64,000 bases of DNA from Labilibaculum euxinicum. Its GTDB lineage: Bacteria; Bacteroidota; Bacteroidia; Bacteroidales; Marinifilaceae. The stretch lies in assembly GCF_009795715.1 (NCBI RefSeq), contig NZ_WTCR01000001.1, positions 310,001 to 374,000 on the forward strand, read 5' to 3'. A program made the translations under genes and the position numbers. Shown one piece after another: positions 24,671 through 34,489 of the stretch (within the stretch, counting starts at the first letter, position 1; each line of letters starts with the position of its first letter). The notes below the pieces were generated by a model. It was not told where the DNA came from. It searched no databases and worked only from the letters and a program-made list of their open reading frames with translations.

Positions 24671-25924
24671 CTACAACACCTTCCCACGTAAAATCACGAC
24701 ATCAATCAGGTTGCTTCCGTAGGCATAGGGCATGTACTCCACCGAAGGAATTTCTTTGGTGATGTAAACATTAGCAATTTTCCCTTTGGCAATACTTCCC
24801 AATTCATCCTCAACGCCCATGGCATAAGCCGAATTTAGGGTAGTGGCATTAATAGCCTCCTGTGGCAGCATTTTATAATTGATACAGGCCAGCGACATAA
24901 TAAACTTCATATTTCCCGATGGCGACGATCCCGGGTTAAAATCAGATGCCAAAGCAATTGGCAATCCTGCATCCATCATTTTGCGAACGGGTGAGCACAC
25001 CATGTTTAAGAAAAATGCCGCTCCGGGCAATACTGTAGGCATGGTTTCCGATCCTTTTAAAGCTTCAATTTCGGCATCGCCAACAAACTCTAAATGATCC
25101 ACCGAAAGTGCATTGTACTTCACTCCTACTTGAATTCCGCCTGAATAATCCAATTCGTTGGCATGAATTTTAGCCCGCATGCCATGTTTCATTCCTGCAT
25201 TTAAAATCCGGTCGGTCTCTTCAACCGTAAAAAATCCTTTGTCGCAAAACACATCAATATAATCTGCTAAATCTTCAGCAGCAACCAAAGGTATCATTTC
25301 ATTAATCACCATATCAACATACTCAGCTTGTCTGCCTATGTATTCAGCAGGCACAGCATGTGCTCCCAAAAAACTTGATTTGATAGTAAGCGGTGTTGAT
25401 TCCTTTAAGCGCTTAATCACGCGAAGCATTTTTAATTCATCGGCAAGCGTTAAGCCATAACCACTTTTAATTTCAACAGCTCCGGTTCCCAAACTAATAA
25501 TCTCGTGAATTCGCTCCATGGCCGATTCGTACAACTCCTCTTCCGTTGCTTCGTGCATCAATTTGGCCGAATTCAAAATTCCTCCGCCACGTTTGGCAAT
25601 CTCTTCGTACGATAAACCTTTAATTTTATCGGAATATTCAATTTCGCGACTTCCCGCATACACCAAATGAGTATGCGAATCGCAAAAACTAGGAAAAACC
25701 ATTCTTCCCGTAGCGTCATACTCCTCAATGCAATCAAAACCTTCCTTGTCATCAAAGTCAGGAATGTCTTCCATCTTACCAAAATCAGTAATTCTATCGC
25801 CTTCAATCAGCAAGTAGGCATCATCAATGCAATTCAAATTGGCCATATCGGTTCCGGCAACCCATTTACGAGCTTCCGTATCAACCTGAACTAATGTTTT
25901 TATATTACTTATTAACAACTTCAT
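24671..25924 (-). CDS. hutI: Imidazolonepropionase
   Basis: Third step of histidine degradation: hydrolyses 4-imidazolone-5-propionate to formiminoglutamate, the substrate of FtcD. It is an amidohydrolase with the metal site in FCDSHTHLVYAG, a substrate loop KSGYGL, HANELDYSGG and ASDFNPGSSPS. The frame opens at 25969, but the ATG at 25924 (MKLLISNIKTLVQ) is the better start, because the upstream part lies in a repeat. It is in line with ftcD and divergent from the YfcC transporter gene. Confidence 0.95.
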   Translation of the reverse strand: MKLLISNIKTLVQVDTEARKWVAGTDMANLNCIDDAYLLIEGDRITDFGKMEDIPDFDDKEGFDCIEEYDATGRMVFPSFCDSHTHLVYAGSREIEYSDKIKGLSYEEIAKRGGGILNSAKLMHEATEEELYESAMERIHEIISLGTGAVEIKSGYGLTLADELKMLRVIKRLKESTPLTIKSSFLGAHAVPAEYIGRQAEYVDMVINEMIPLVAAEDLADYIDVFCDKGFFTVEETDRILNAGMKHGMRAKIHANELDYSGGIQVGVKYNALSVDHLEFVGDAEIEALKGSETMPTVLPGAAFFLNMVCSPVRKMMDAGLPIALASDFNPGSSPSGNMKFIMSLACINYKMLPQEAINATTLNSAYAMGVEDELGSIAKGKIANVYITKEIPSVEYMPYAYGSNLIDVVILRGKVL

Positions 25925-25930
25925 GTTATA

Positions 25931-25969
25931 GATATTTGATATTAGATGTGAGACATGAGAAATTCCCAT
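25931..25969. repeat. Copy of the GATGTGAGACATGAG repeat upstream of hutI
   Basis: GATATTTGATATTAGATGTG followed by AGACATGAGAAATTCCCAT resembles the outer arms of the repeat at 24346 and the copy at 62986. Its end shares the 16-mer CATGAGAAATTCCCAT with 48713-48728. Confidence 0.5.
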
Positions 25970-26000
25970 TCTCTATATTTTCTTAACTCAATATTTCTTT

Positions 26001-26105
26001 CCGGGCGTTTCCCTCCTTGGGTCGGGTCAGGCTTTTCACTTCTACTCCTCGTTCTTCCCCACAAAATCCACCACAACTCGGGGTATCCGTTTCAATCCTT
26101 AACGC
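26001..26105. repeat. GGGCGTTTCCC...CTTAACGC intergenic repeat
   Basis: The block begins CCGGGCGTTTCCCTCC, continues through a GGGTCGGG...GGCTTTTCAC stretch and ends GTATCCGTTTCAATCCTTAACGC; GCGTT and AACGC at the two ends are complementary. I recognise this layout as a dispersed intergenic repeat seen in many Bacteroidota genomes. Its function is unknown to me. It lies between divergent hutI and the YfcC gene. Confidence 0.55.
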
Positions 26106-26325
26106 ACTGTATCATTGCTCAGTTGCTCAACTTCTATCTGTTGCTTTTCACAATCTAAAAAGTTGAGAAATCACAATGCAAATATTAGGGAAAAAAGAGC
26201 AAATTGCAAACCTTTTCGAGTTGCCTTTTAAAATAAATTCAAAGCTTCCATTCTCTTCATATTTTTCTATTTTTACACATTCAATTTTACAAGAACAATC
26301 AAAACTTACAACAAACCTACAAATC

Positions 26326-27921
26326 ATGTTTAAAAAGATACCACATACTTATGTTATTGTATTCGCAATAGTCGTTCTATCAGCCATTCTTACGTGGCTG
26401 ATTCCCGGAGGCGAATTCGAACGAACTGCCGTAAATGTTAATGGAACCAACCGCGAGGTTATTGTACAGGATTCCTACCAACAAATCGAAAGCCAGGGTC
26501 AGTCATGGGAAATATTCTCTTCTTTTTTCAAAGGATTTGTTGATAAAGCCGACATCATCATGTTTATTCTCGTTATTGGCGGCGCTTTCTGGATCATGAA
26601 TGCGAGCAAATCTATCGATATTGGAATCTACTCTTTTCTGGAATTCACCAAGAAACTGGAGAAAAATAAACTGATCCGAAAAATTGGGGTCAACAACATT
26701 ATTCTCACGCTAATTATGCTCATATTTAGCATTTTTGGCGCCACCTTCGGCATGAGTGAGGAAACCATAGCCTTCACCATTATATTTGTACCCATGGCCA
26801 TTAAAATGGGATACGATTCAATTGTAGGTGTAGCCATCTGCTTTGTTGCTGCCGGACTTGGTTTTGCCGGAGCTCTTTTAAATCCTTTCACCATTGGTAT
26901 TGCACAAGGATTATCGAACTTACCATTGTTCTCGGGTATCGAGTACCGATTATTTTGTTGGGTGGTGATTAATTTTATCGGTTTTGCTTTCATCTTACGA
27001 TATGCGGCCAAAGTTCGCAAAAACCCTGCAAAATCATTGGTTTACACCGATGATGAATACTGGAGAAAGCATCACGATACCGATATGGAGGCAATTAAAT
27101 ATTACACACCAAAATCAGCATGGCTAACCTATATCGTTCTCTTGGTTTCTATGATTGGCTTTTCCTACTACTATCCTGTCAGTACCCTGAAAATCGGAAA
27201 CTCCGAAAGTACTTTTATGGTACTGCCAATTATCACAGCTCTTTTTGCCATTTCAGGAATAATGACACTACGCAAATCGGTTCATTTTTATATCCTAAAC
27301 CTACTTCTGTTCACAATTATCTTCCTGATTGTCGGCGTAATGGGCTACGGTTGGTACATCATGGAAATTGCCACCCTTTTCTTTGCCATGGGAATTTTCT
27401 CAGGTATTGCCTTCAATAACACAGCCAACGAAATTACCCACCTTTTTCTTGACGGCGCCCGTGATATTCTTTCTGCAGCCATGATTGTTGGCTTGGCAGG
27501 TGGAATCCTAATCGTTCTGAAAGAAGGTCACATCATCGATTCCATTCTTTACTACATCTCTCAATCGATGAATGATTTTGGAAAAATGGCTTCGGTGAGC
27601 ATGATGTATCTAATTCAAAACCTCATCAACATCATCATTCCATCCGGTTCAGCAAAAGCAGCTCTTACCATGCCAATGATGTCGCAGTTTTCCGATTTAA
27701 TTGGTGTATCGCGTCAGGCAACCGTAATGGCTTTTCAATTTGGTGACGGTTTCACCAACATGATTACACCAACCTCCGGTGTTTTGATCGGTGTATTGGG
27801 TGTTGCCAAAATTCCTTACAACAAATGGGTAAAATGGATCGGCGGTTTTATGGCTATCCTGATTTTATTGGGTTTATTATTGTTGATTCCGACCGTTACT
27901 ATGGAACTGAATGGGTTTTAA
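26326..27921 (+). CDS. YfcC/DcuC-family membrane transporter
   Basis: A 531-aa integral membrane protein with about 12 hydrophobic segments. It starts MFKKIPHTYVIVFAIVVLSA and has the loop WLIPGGEF typical of the YfcC (C4-dicarboxylate/amino-acid uptake, DcuC-like) family, plus late motifs NIIIPSGSAKAALTMP and GDGFTNMITPTSGVL. The frame opens at 26176, but the upstream 50 residues are not membrane-like, so ATG 26326 is preferred. Its substrate is unknown; divergence from hutI makes an amino acid such as histidine an attractive guess. Confidence 0.85.
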   Translation: MFKKIPHTYVIVFAIVVLSAILTWLIPGGEFERTAVNVNGTNREVIVQDSYQQIESQGQSWEIFSSFFKGFVDKADIIMFILVIGGAFWIMNASKSIDIGIYSFLEFTKKLEKNKLIRKIGVNNIILTLIMLIFSIFGATFGMSEETIAFTIIFVPMAIKMGYDSIVGVAICFVAAGLGFAGALLNPFTIGIAQGLSNLPLFSGIEYRLFCWVVINFIGFAFILRYAAKVRKNPAKSLVYTDDEYWRKHHDTDMEAIKYYTPKSAWLTYIVLLVSMIGFSYYYPVSTLKIGNSESTFMVLPIITALFAISGIMTLRKSVHFYILNLLLFTIIFLIVGVMGYGWYIMEIATLFFAMGIFSGIAFNNTANEITHLFLDGARDILSAAMIVGLAGGILIVLKEGHIIDSILYYISQSMNDFGKMASVSMMYLIQNLINIIIPSGSAKAALTMPMMSQFSDLIGVSRQATVMAFQFGDGFTNMITPTSGVLIGVLGVAKIPYNKWVKWIGGFMAILILLGLLLLIPTVTMELNGF

Positions 27922-27949
27922 CCGCAAAATTATTCAGGCATAAATAAGA

Positions 27950-27970
27950 GCCTCAATTTTGAATTGAGGC
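27950..27970. terminator. Stem-loop between the YfcC gene and susD
   Basis: GCCTCAATT pairs with AATTGAGGC over a 3-nt loop between the two convergent genes. The T-tract is weak on both strands. Confidence 0.5.
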
Positions 27971-28043
27971 CCTTTAAAATTTAAATGTCCGTCCTGAGAT
28001 ATCCTTTCATTAAAAGCAATATAAAAAACTAATTATATAAGCT

Positions 28044-29438
28044 CTATTTAGCATACCCTGGGTTCTGAACCATATTAGGATTAGCATCAATTTCATCCTG
28101 TGGAATCGGCCAACGTCTTTTATTATCTGTTATCGGTAAATCCAACAATGCCCAATGCGAACTACTTGTTCTGGTCACATTAAGTCCTCGTCTATTCAAA
28201 TCGAACCAACGAAATCCTTCACCCCATAATTCTTTTCTTCTCTCAAGCAATACTTCATTAATTAGTGTTTCTCCTGTGCTGGTTGACTTAACTGCTGTTG
28301 CATCTGCTCTACTTTGAATTGCAAATAATGCGTCCTGAGCCGCTGTTTCATGGCCGGCACCTAATTCCGCTTCTGCTTCTGCTTCAATCAAATACATTTC
28401 AGATGCACGCATTAAAACTTGATCCATAACCCAACCACTTACATGTTCAAATTTTAATGACACATGTCCTCCTGAATAAACACCATCATCAATTTGTTGT
28501 AAACGAGTATCATCTGCTCCAAATAATGCACGAAAATCAACATCAATTCTAAAAGAATTATACCCCAATGTTCTTAGTGCATCATAAAATGAAGCAACAT
28601 GCAGGTAACCATTATTATCATCAGCAACGGAACGCAAAGACCACATCCATTCCGAATTACTATCATCCTGAAAACCTTCCAGTAATTGATCTGCTGTCAT
28701 TAATGAATAACCATCACGTGCCTCTTTGGCCCATTTTGATGCATTTGCCCAATCCTCCATATTAAGATATGCACGAGCCAATAATCCTTTTGCTGCGGCA
28801 GTTGTTAATCTATAACTTTCTGATGCAACAAGATTCTCTGCAGCATAAGTCAAATCACTAATAATTTGAGCATATACTTCCTGAACTGTAGAACGAGAAG
28901 GTCCCGGATCGGACGGCAATACTGGTTCAAGAATCAGAGGAACTCCTAAGGCGGAAGGATCTACAGCATATGGCATCGCATATGCCTGAATCATATTAAG
29001 ATATGAATATCCCCGAAGCCCTCTGGATTCTGCAATTAATTGAACTTTTGAAGCCTCATCCATATCAACAGCTTCCAATCCATTTATAACAAGGTTCACA
29101 TTGGTTATCACCTTATAAGCATACGCCCAAACATCCTCACAATAATACATTGTTGGTAGCTCTGTATAAGCATATGTTTCTACATGCCTTCCGTAATTAC
29201 CAGAACTTTTCACAAACACATCCTCACCCTTTACATCTCCTTCCATTATAAAATATGGCAGATAATATGAGTATTGCATTTGATCATATGCACCAATAAG
29301 AACAGCATTTACTTTAGCTGGGGTCGACATTGCATCACTTGCCTCAATCGACTCGGATGGAGTCAGTTCGAGAAAATCCTCTCCGCAAGAAGCAAACAGG
29401 AGTGTCAATAGTAATAATAATAATATTCTATTTTTCAT
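28044..29438 (-). CDS. susD: SusD/RagB-family nutrient-binding lipoprotein
   Basis: Surface lipoprotein that caps a TonB-dependent SusC partner and binds glycans or peptides. The signal peptide has the lipobox LLFASC, and the mature start GEDFLELTPSESI is typical. TPR-like helices follow, and the C-terminal RKELWGEGFRWFDLNRRG and WPIPQDEI motifs are diagnostic. Length (464 aa) is on the short side but normal. It is 24 bp downstream of susC. The ligand is not predictable. Confidence 0.95.
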   Translation of the reverse strand: MKNRILLLLLLTLLFASCGEDFLELTPSESIEASDAMSTPAKVNAVLIGAYDQMQYSYYLPYFIMEGDVKGEDVFVKSSGNYGRHVETYAYTELPTMYYCEDVWAYAYKVITNVNLVINGLEAVDMDEASKVQLIAESRGLRGYSYLNMIQAYAMPYAVDPSALGVPLILEPVLPSDPGPSRSTVQEVYAQIISDLTYAAENLVASESYRLTTAAAKGLLARAYLNMEDWANASKWAKEARDGYSLMTADQLLEGFQDDSNSEWMWSLRSVADDNNGYLHVASFYDALRTLGYNSFRIDVDFRALFGADDTRLQQIDDGVYSGGHVSLKFEHVSGWVMDQVLMRASEMYLIEAEAEAELGAGHETAAQDALFAIQSRADATAVKSTSTGETLINEVLLERRKELWGEGFRWFDLNRRGLNVTRTSSSHWALLDLPITDNKRRWPIPQDEIDANPNMVQNPGYAK

Positions 29439-29462
29439 GTCTTCAATTTTTTCAATTAATAC

Positions 29463-32400
29463 TTACAATCCTAATTTCACTCCAAATGAAAAAGTCTTAA
29501 TATTTGGCATGTTATTATTTGATGTTCCAGCGATACTTTGTTCTGGATCAATTCCCTTATGATTTTGCCATGTCCAAATATTATCTCCTTGTACATATAA
29601 TCTGAGACTTGAAAGCTTATAGCGCTCAAGGAATTGCTTAGGCACATCATATCCTAGAGTTATATTCCTCAATCTAACAAATGAGTTATCGTGCAAAAAC
29701 CTTGTCGATCTTTCATGAAATTGAAAAGAGTTATTCACTTCAAATCGAGGAATATCAGTGATGTCACCTGGTTTTTTCCAAGCTTTGTCAATCACCTTTG
29801 TTAATAACTGAGTTCCTGGTGAAGATCCCATATGTAATAGATCAGCCTCAGTATAATCAAGAATCTTACCTCCCATACTAAAATATAGCATAAAAGAAAG
29901 ATCAAAACCTTTATATTCGAAATTATTTCTTAAACCCGCAGTAAAATCTGGCAAAGCAGATCCTGATTTAAATTTAGTTGCTTTCGAATAAACTTTCGTA
30001 GTAGTAATCTCTTTCGTAGCTTCATCCTCTACATACCAAGTTGGAGATCCATCAGTGGCATCAACTCCTGCAAATTTTTGAATATAGAATTGGTAGCGAT
30101 CACTTCCTTCTTCCCAGATTTTGGAACCATCAATAACCTTTTCCTCAGGTAAACTTTTAATCTTATTCTTGTTTGCTGAAAAATTTAAACTAGTTGTCCA
30201 AGAAAAAATACTGTTCCTCATATTTTCGCTTGATAGTTCAATTTCAATACCTTTATTTTCAATTTCTGCAATATTGGTTTTTACCGTAGGAACACCAGTC
30301 GTAAATGATAACTTTTGATCATACAACAGACCATCAGAAATTTTGCTATAATATTCAACAGTACCACTAATACGATTAAATAAACGAAATTCCGCTGCAA
30401 TATCCCATGCTGTAAGTTTCTCCCATTTTAAATTTGGGTTTGCCATTTGAGAGAAAGCTATACCAGCATTACCACCATAATTTTGACCATAATCAAAAAG
30501 AGCCATAGCAATGTATCGTTCATATACACGAACTGCATCGCTACCATTAATACCATAACTTGCTCTAATTTTCAAATCATCGACCCATTGCAAATTCGAC
30601 ATAAAGTCTTCTTGCGACATTCTCCATGATCCTGCAACAGACCAAAAATTTCCCCACTTATTATCAGATCCAAAAATGGAGGATCCATCACGTCGGAAAC
30701 TAGCACTGAAATAGTATTTACCGTCATAATCGTAATTTAAACGAGAAAAATAGGAACTTAAAGCTTTTTCTCTAAAATAAGAAAGTGCAGTAACAGGCTG
30801 TGCAGTAGCCACCAATTCATCCGTTCCAGGAAAAACAAAGTCTGTTGCTTCAGCATTTAGTAATTCATACTTAGTCTCTGTTGCTTCCTGACCTAACAAT
30901 AAACCCACTGTGTGAATCTCATTGAACGTCTTGGACCAATTAAGTGTATTAGTAATAGATTTTGTAGTTTCAACAATACTATAACGATCTCCCCTACCAT
31001 TTACAGACTTTCCATTACCATGTTCCGGATTATAAAATCTATTTTCTTTTAAATCAGATCTATCGTAAGACACTTGAGTCTTTAAATTAAAATCCTTTAA
31101 AAATTTCAATTCAGCGAATGATGAAGATAATACTCTAAAAGTTTCACTTGTATATTTATCCAAACTTCTTAACGCTACTGGATTGAAATCCAATTGAACC
31201 GCATTTTCATAGTTATACTCATCAGTTTTCACTCCATCTTCCCAAACATATAATGGATACACTGAAGATACATAATCTGCAAATTTGACAGGACTAGCAC
31301 CACCACCAGCACCCGGAGGTGTTTTCTGCTCTGTAATAGAGATCGTATTGTTCATTCCAACTTTAAAAAAATCTGTTACATCATTGGAAACATTTAACTT
31401 TGTTGAAAGTCGCTCAAAACTAGAACCAATTGCAATTCCTTCTTGATTCAAATATCCCGCAGACAAATAAAATTTAGTTTTGTCATTACCTCCGGTAGCG
31501 CTAATATTATATTCTTCAGATTTAGCAATTCGATAAACCTCATCTCTCCAATCTGTATCATATAATAGCTTTGCATTTGGGTCTAATTGTCCATTTGCTC
31601 CATAAGGATTATCAATATTATATGGATTTATTGTAGCTCCACTAGTGCTAAAATCACTAATAACAGAAGCATTAGCAGCTGTAGCATCCCCGCCATTTTC
31701 AGCATAGTAATAATCAAAAAATGTTTTATAATACTGCCCTGCATTCATTATTTTATGCTGATCAACCGCCATATCAGAAAAGCCATATTTTGCAGAGAAG
31801 TTAACTTTGGTCTTTCCAGACAATCCTTGTTTCGTTGTAATCAATATAACACCATTAGCTGCACGTGAACCATATAATGCAGAAGCTGATGCATCTTTCA
31901 GGATAGTTATATTCTCTATATCCGAAGGATTTAAAGAGGAAAGTGGGCTCGCAGAGGTTCCATAATTAGTCGCATCAGCAACTTGGCTATAATTTTCCGA
32001 ATTAATTGCAACGCCATCAATTATATATAAAGGAGTAGCAACACCATTAATAGAACCAATACCACGAATTCGAACAGTTGTTGCAGATCCTGGCTGACCA
32101 GAAGTACTAACGACCTGCACCCCTGCTGTACTTCCCTGAAGAGCTTCTTCGAAACTCGTTGCAGAAGATTTTAAAATATCGTCACCTTTAACTGTTGCTG
32201 CCGAACCAGTAAAACTAGATTTCTTGGATACTCCATAAGCTACAACCATAACCTCATCCATTCCTATTGCTTCGGCTTGCATAATTACATTAATCACGGT
32301 CTGATTTCCAACAGAAATTTCCTGTGGTGTCATCCCCACAAAACTAAATACTAAAATATCACCTGATTTTGTGGATAAAGAATAATTCCCATCCAAATCA

Positions 32401-32561
32401 GTACTTGTTCCTGATGTAGTCCCTTTAATTACGACGGATACGCCAGGCATACCAAATCCATCATCGGCACTGGTGACAATACCAGTAACCTGTCTTGTTT
32501 GCGCACTAACTATCTGGATTGATAGTAATACAACACAAACAATAAGTGTTAGTTTTTTCAT
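29463..32561 (-). CDS. susC: SusC/RagA-family TonB-dependent outer-membrane transporter
   Basis: A 1032-aa TonB-dependent channel. It has signal peptide MKKLTLIVCVVLLSIQIVSA, a carboxypeptidase-D-like domain (TGIVTSADDGFGMPGVSVVI, FSFVGM), the plug with DEVMVVAYG and ASALYGSRAANGVILITTK, and a long barrel ending SFGVKLGL. It pairs with susD. No glycoside hydrolase, peptidase, sensor or anti-sigma gene is adjacent, so this is a bare SusCD pair with an unknown substrate. Confidence 0.96.
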   Translation of the reverse strand: MKKLTLIVCVVLLSIQIVSAQTRQVTGIVTSADDGFGMPGVSVVIKGTTSGTSTDLDGNYSLSTKSGDILVFSFVGMTPQEISVGNQTVINVIMQAEAIGMDEVMVVAYGVSKKSSFTGSAATVKGDDILKSSATSFEEALQGSTAGVQVVSTSGQPGSATTVRIRGIGSINGVATPLYIIDGVAINSENYSQVADATNYGTSASPLSSLNPSDIENITILKDASASALYGSRAANGVILITTKQGLSGKTKVNFSAKYGFSDMAVDQHKIMNAGQYYKTFFDYYYAENGGDATAANASVISDFSTSGATINPYNIDNPYGANGQLDPNAKLLYDTDWRDEVYRIAKSEEYNISATGGNDKTKFYLSAGYLNQEGIAIGSSFERLSTKLNVSNDVTDFFKVGMNNTISITEQKTPPGAGGGASPVKFADYVSSVYPLYVWEDGVKTDEYNYENAVQLDFNPVALRSLDKYTSETFRVLSSSFAELKFLKDFNLKTQVSYDRSDLKENRFYNPEHGNGKSVNGRGDRYSIVETTKSITNTLNWSKTFNEIHTVGLLLGQEATETKYELLNAEATDFVFPGTDELVATAQPVTALSYFREKALSSYFSRLNYDYDGKYYFSASFRRDGSSIFGSDNKWGNFWSVAGSWRMSQEDFMSNLQWVDDLKIRASYGINGSDAVRVYERYIAMALFDYGQNYGGNAGIAFSQMANPNLKWEKLTAWDIAAEFRLFNRISGTVEYYSKISDGLLYDQKLSFTTGVPTVKTNIAEIENKGIEIELSSENMRNSIFSWTTSLNFSANKNKIKSLPEEKVIDGSKIWEEGSDRYQFYIQKFAGVDATDGSPTWYVEDEATKEITTTKVYSKATKFKSGSALPDFTAGLRNNFEYKGFDLSFMLYFSMGGKILDYTEADLLHMGSSPGTQLLTKVIDKAWKKPGDITDIPRFEVNNSFQFHERSTRFLHDNSFVRLRNITLGYDVPKQFLERYKLSSLRLYVQGDNIWTWQNHKGIDPEQSIAGTSNNNMPNIKTFSFGVKLGL

Positions 32562-33289
32562 AAAAGAAATTTTTAGTTAGTAAAAATACATGTGGTTAAC
32601 GGAGATTAATTTAACAAATTTTAACGATCTCGCGAAATTTTTTATACTTGTTAAGTACTATTAATCAACGTAGTACAACAATTCAACTAACTAAAACAAC
32701 AATAACAATTAACAGTACAGATATTTAAAAATATACATATCCTTATATTATAAAGACATTTCAAATTTTCATAATAAAAATATTTACAAAAACAATTAAT
32801 TACTATAAAAACTTATCTGATTTAAAAATATTATAAATTACTCCTCACATAACTACCTTATGATCAAATCAAAACACATTAAACACTTACTTTCTTAACA
32901 AAGAAACACATACTGTATCTTCTTCTTCCACTTATTTTATCTGCTTTTAAGTGTACAACAAAGAATTTGAATAATTTACAAGCTCTTGTTACTCCATCTA
33001 TATTAACTTTACTCTTGAGAAATTAATAATCGATGGAGGGTTCTCGTTAGAAAAACGTAAATACTAACCTTATCAAACTTCATAAAACAATTACCTCACC
33101 TTATTTTGACAAACCATAAATGACATGTTATTCTTAAATATTCTCCAATAAATTCATAATAAAGACGCATTTAAACGAATTGAGTCCGGTAAGAAATACC
33201 GAACTCAATCACATAATTTTCTATATCCGTCCTATTTTTGGGAACCTCAGATATCATGAACTCTCTCTTTAGACAGTTTATAATGATAT
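32562..33289. other. 728-bp AT-rich region without a gene; one strong hairpin
   Basis: This region contains the susC upstream DNA. I find no convincing coding frame. ATTGAGTCCGGTA (33179-33191) and TACCGAACTCAAT (33197-33209) form a 13-bp stem (one G-U or mismatch) with a 5-nt loop, about 80 bp beyond the ferredoxin stop. No T-run follows on either strand, so it may be an RNA 3'-end stabiliser or a weak terminator. Confidence 0.55.
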
Positions 33290-33460
33290 TTACTCCCCCT
33301 CAGAAATTGCTTCAACCGGACATACTTCTGCGCAGGCAGCACAATCAATACAAGTGTCTGGATCGATAACATAAATATCTCCTTCCGAAATTGCATCTAC
33401 CGGACATTCATTTATACAAGAACCACAAGCAGTACAGTCATCTGAAATAATATAAGCCAT
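33290..33460 (-). CDS. Small 2[4Fe-4S] ferredoxin (56 aa)
   Basis: Read directly from the minus strand: MAYIISDDCTACGSCINECP, a central VDAISEGDIYVIDPDT, then CIDCAACAEVCP and a short acidic tail. The two CxxCxxCxxxCP motifs bind two [4Fe-4S] clusters. This is the classical clostridial-type electron carrier used by anaerobes with 2-oxoacid oxidoreductases and hydrogenases, both encoded further right in this window. It appears monocistronic. Confidence 0.95.
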   Translation of the reverse strand: MAYIISDDCTACGSCINECPVDAISEGDIYVIDPDTCIDCAACAEVCPVEAISEGE

Positions 33461-33636
33461 AATTTTATTATTTAAATTAAAAGTTATTTAATCAACTCAA
33501 TCTGATTTAATTAAATTTACCACTTGCCATCTCTTAAAACAAGATGTAAACATCTCAACATACTATTTAGATACATTCCAAATAATTCACTATATTTATT
33601 CCATAATATATCAATCCAAAAAAAAGCAATCTACAT

Positions 33637-34455
33637 ATGGAATTTGAATTTAACACCGTTGCAATCGCATTTGGAATGACCTTATTTGCAGGTCTTGCTA
33701 CCGGGATAGGTAGTACAATTGCCTTTTTTGCCAAACGTACAAACACAAAATTTCTGGCACTTTCCTTAGGGTTTTCTGCCGGCGTAATGATTTACGTATC
33801 ACTTGTAGAAATATTTCAAAAGGCAAAAGATGCATTAATTCTTGATCATGGTGAAGTTACCGGTACTTGGTATACAGTTATCTCATTTTTTGGAGGAATT
33901 TTATTTATTGCAATTATCGACAAAATGATACCCTCTTTCGAGAATCCTCATGAGGTGAAAAAGATAGAAGATCTTGAAGGTGAAAAACCTGTGGACAAGA
34001 AATTAATGAGAATGGGAATGTTTTCTGCACTTGCAATTGGAATTCACAATTTCCCGGAAGGATTAGCAACATTTGCTGCCGCATTAGCAGACCCTACGAT
34101 TGCAATACCAATTGCTGTTGCGATAGCGATACACAATATTCCAGAAGGAATAGCAGTGTCGGTACCTATCTATTATGCTACCGGCAGTAGAAAAAAAGCA
34201 TTCTTTTACTCTTTCATTTCCGGATTAGCAGAACCTGTTGGCGCACTAATCGGATTTGTTTTAATCTATTCGTTTTTAGGCTTAAACAATACTGTTTTTG
34301 GAGTATTATTCGGTGGCGTTGCTGGGATTATGGTTTTCATTTCTTTAGACGAGTTATTACCAACAGCTGAAGAATATGGAGAACACCATATTGCAGTTTA
34401 CGGCTTAATTGCTGGAATGGCGGTTATGGCATTAAGCTTGCTCCTATTCTTATAA
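33637..34455 (+). CDS. zupT: Zinc transporter ZupT (ZIP family)
   Basis: Inner-membrane divalent-metal importer. The 272-aa protein has about eight membrane helices and the ZIP metal-binding helices HNFPEGLATF and HNIPEGIAVSVP, plus a charged cytoplasmic loop (HEVKKIEDLEGEKPVDKK). Length is typical for ZupT. It stands alone, convergent with nth. Confidence 0.95.
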   Translation: MEFEFNTVAIAFGMTLFAGLATGIGSTIAFFAKRTNTKFLALSLGFSAGVMIYVSLVEIFQKAKDALILDHGEVTGTWYTVISFFGGILFIAIIDKMIPSFENPHEVKKIEDLEGEKPVDKKLMRMGMFSALAIGIHNFPEGLATFAAALADPTIAIPIAVAIAIHNIPEGIAVSVPIYYATGSRKKAFFYSFISGLAEPVGALIGFVLIYSFLGLNNTVFGVLFGGVAGIMVFISLDELLPTAEEYGEHHIAVYGLIAGMAVMALSLLLFL

Positions 34456-34465
34456 CCAGACATTA

Positions 34466-34489
34466 AAAGCTTCAGGTTGAGGCTTTTTT
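34466..34489 (+). terminator. zupT terminator
   Basis: AAAGCTTCA-GGT-TGAGGCTTT followed by T6. It overlaps the 3' end of the convergent nth gene. Confidence 0.7.
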
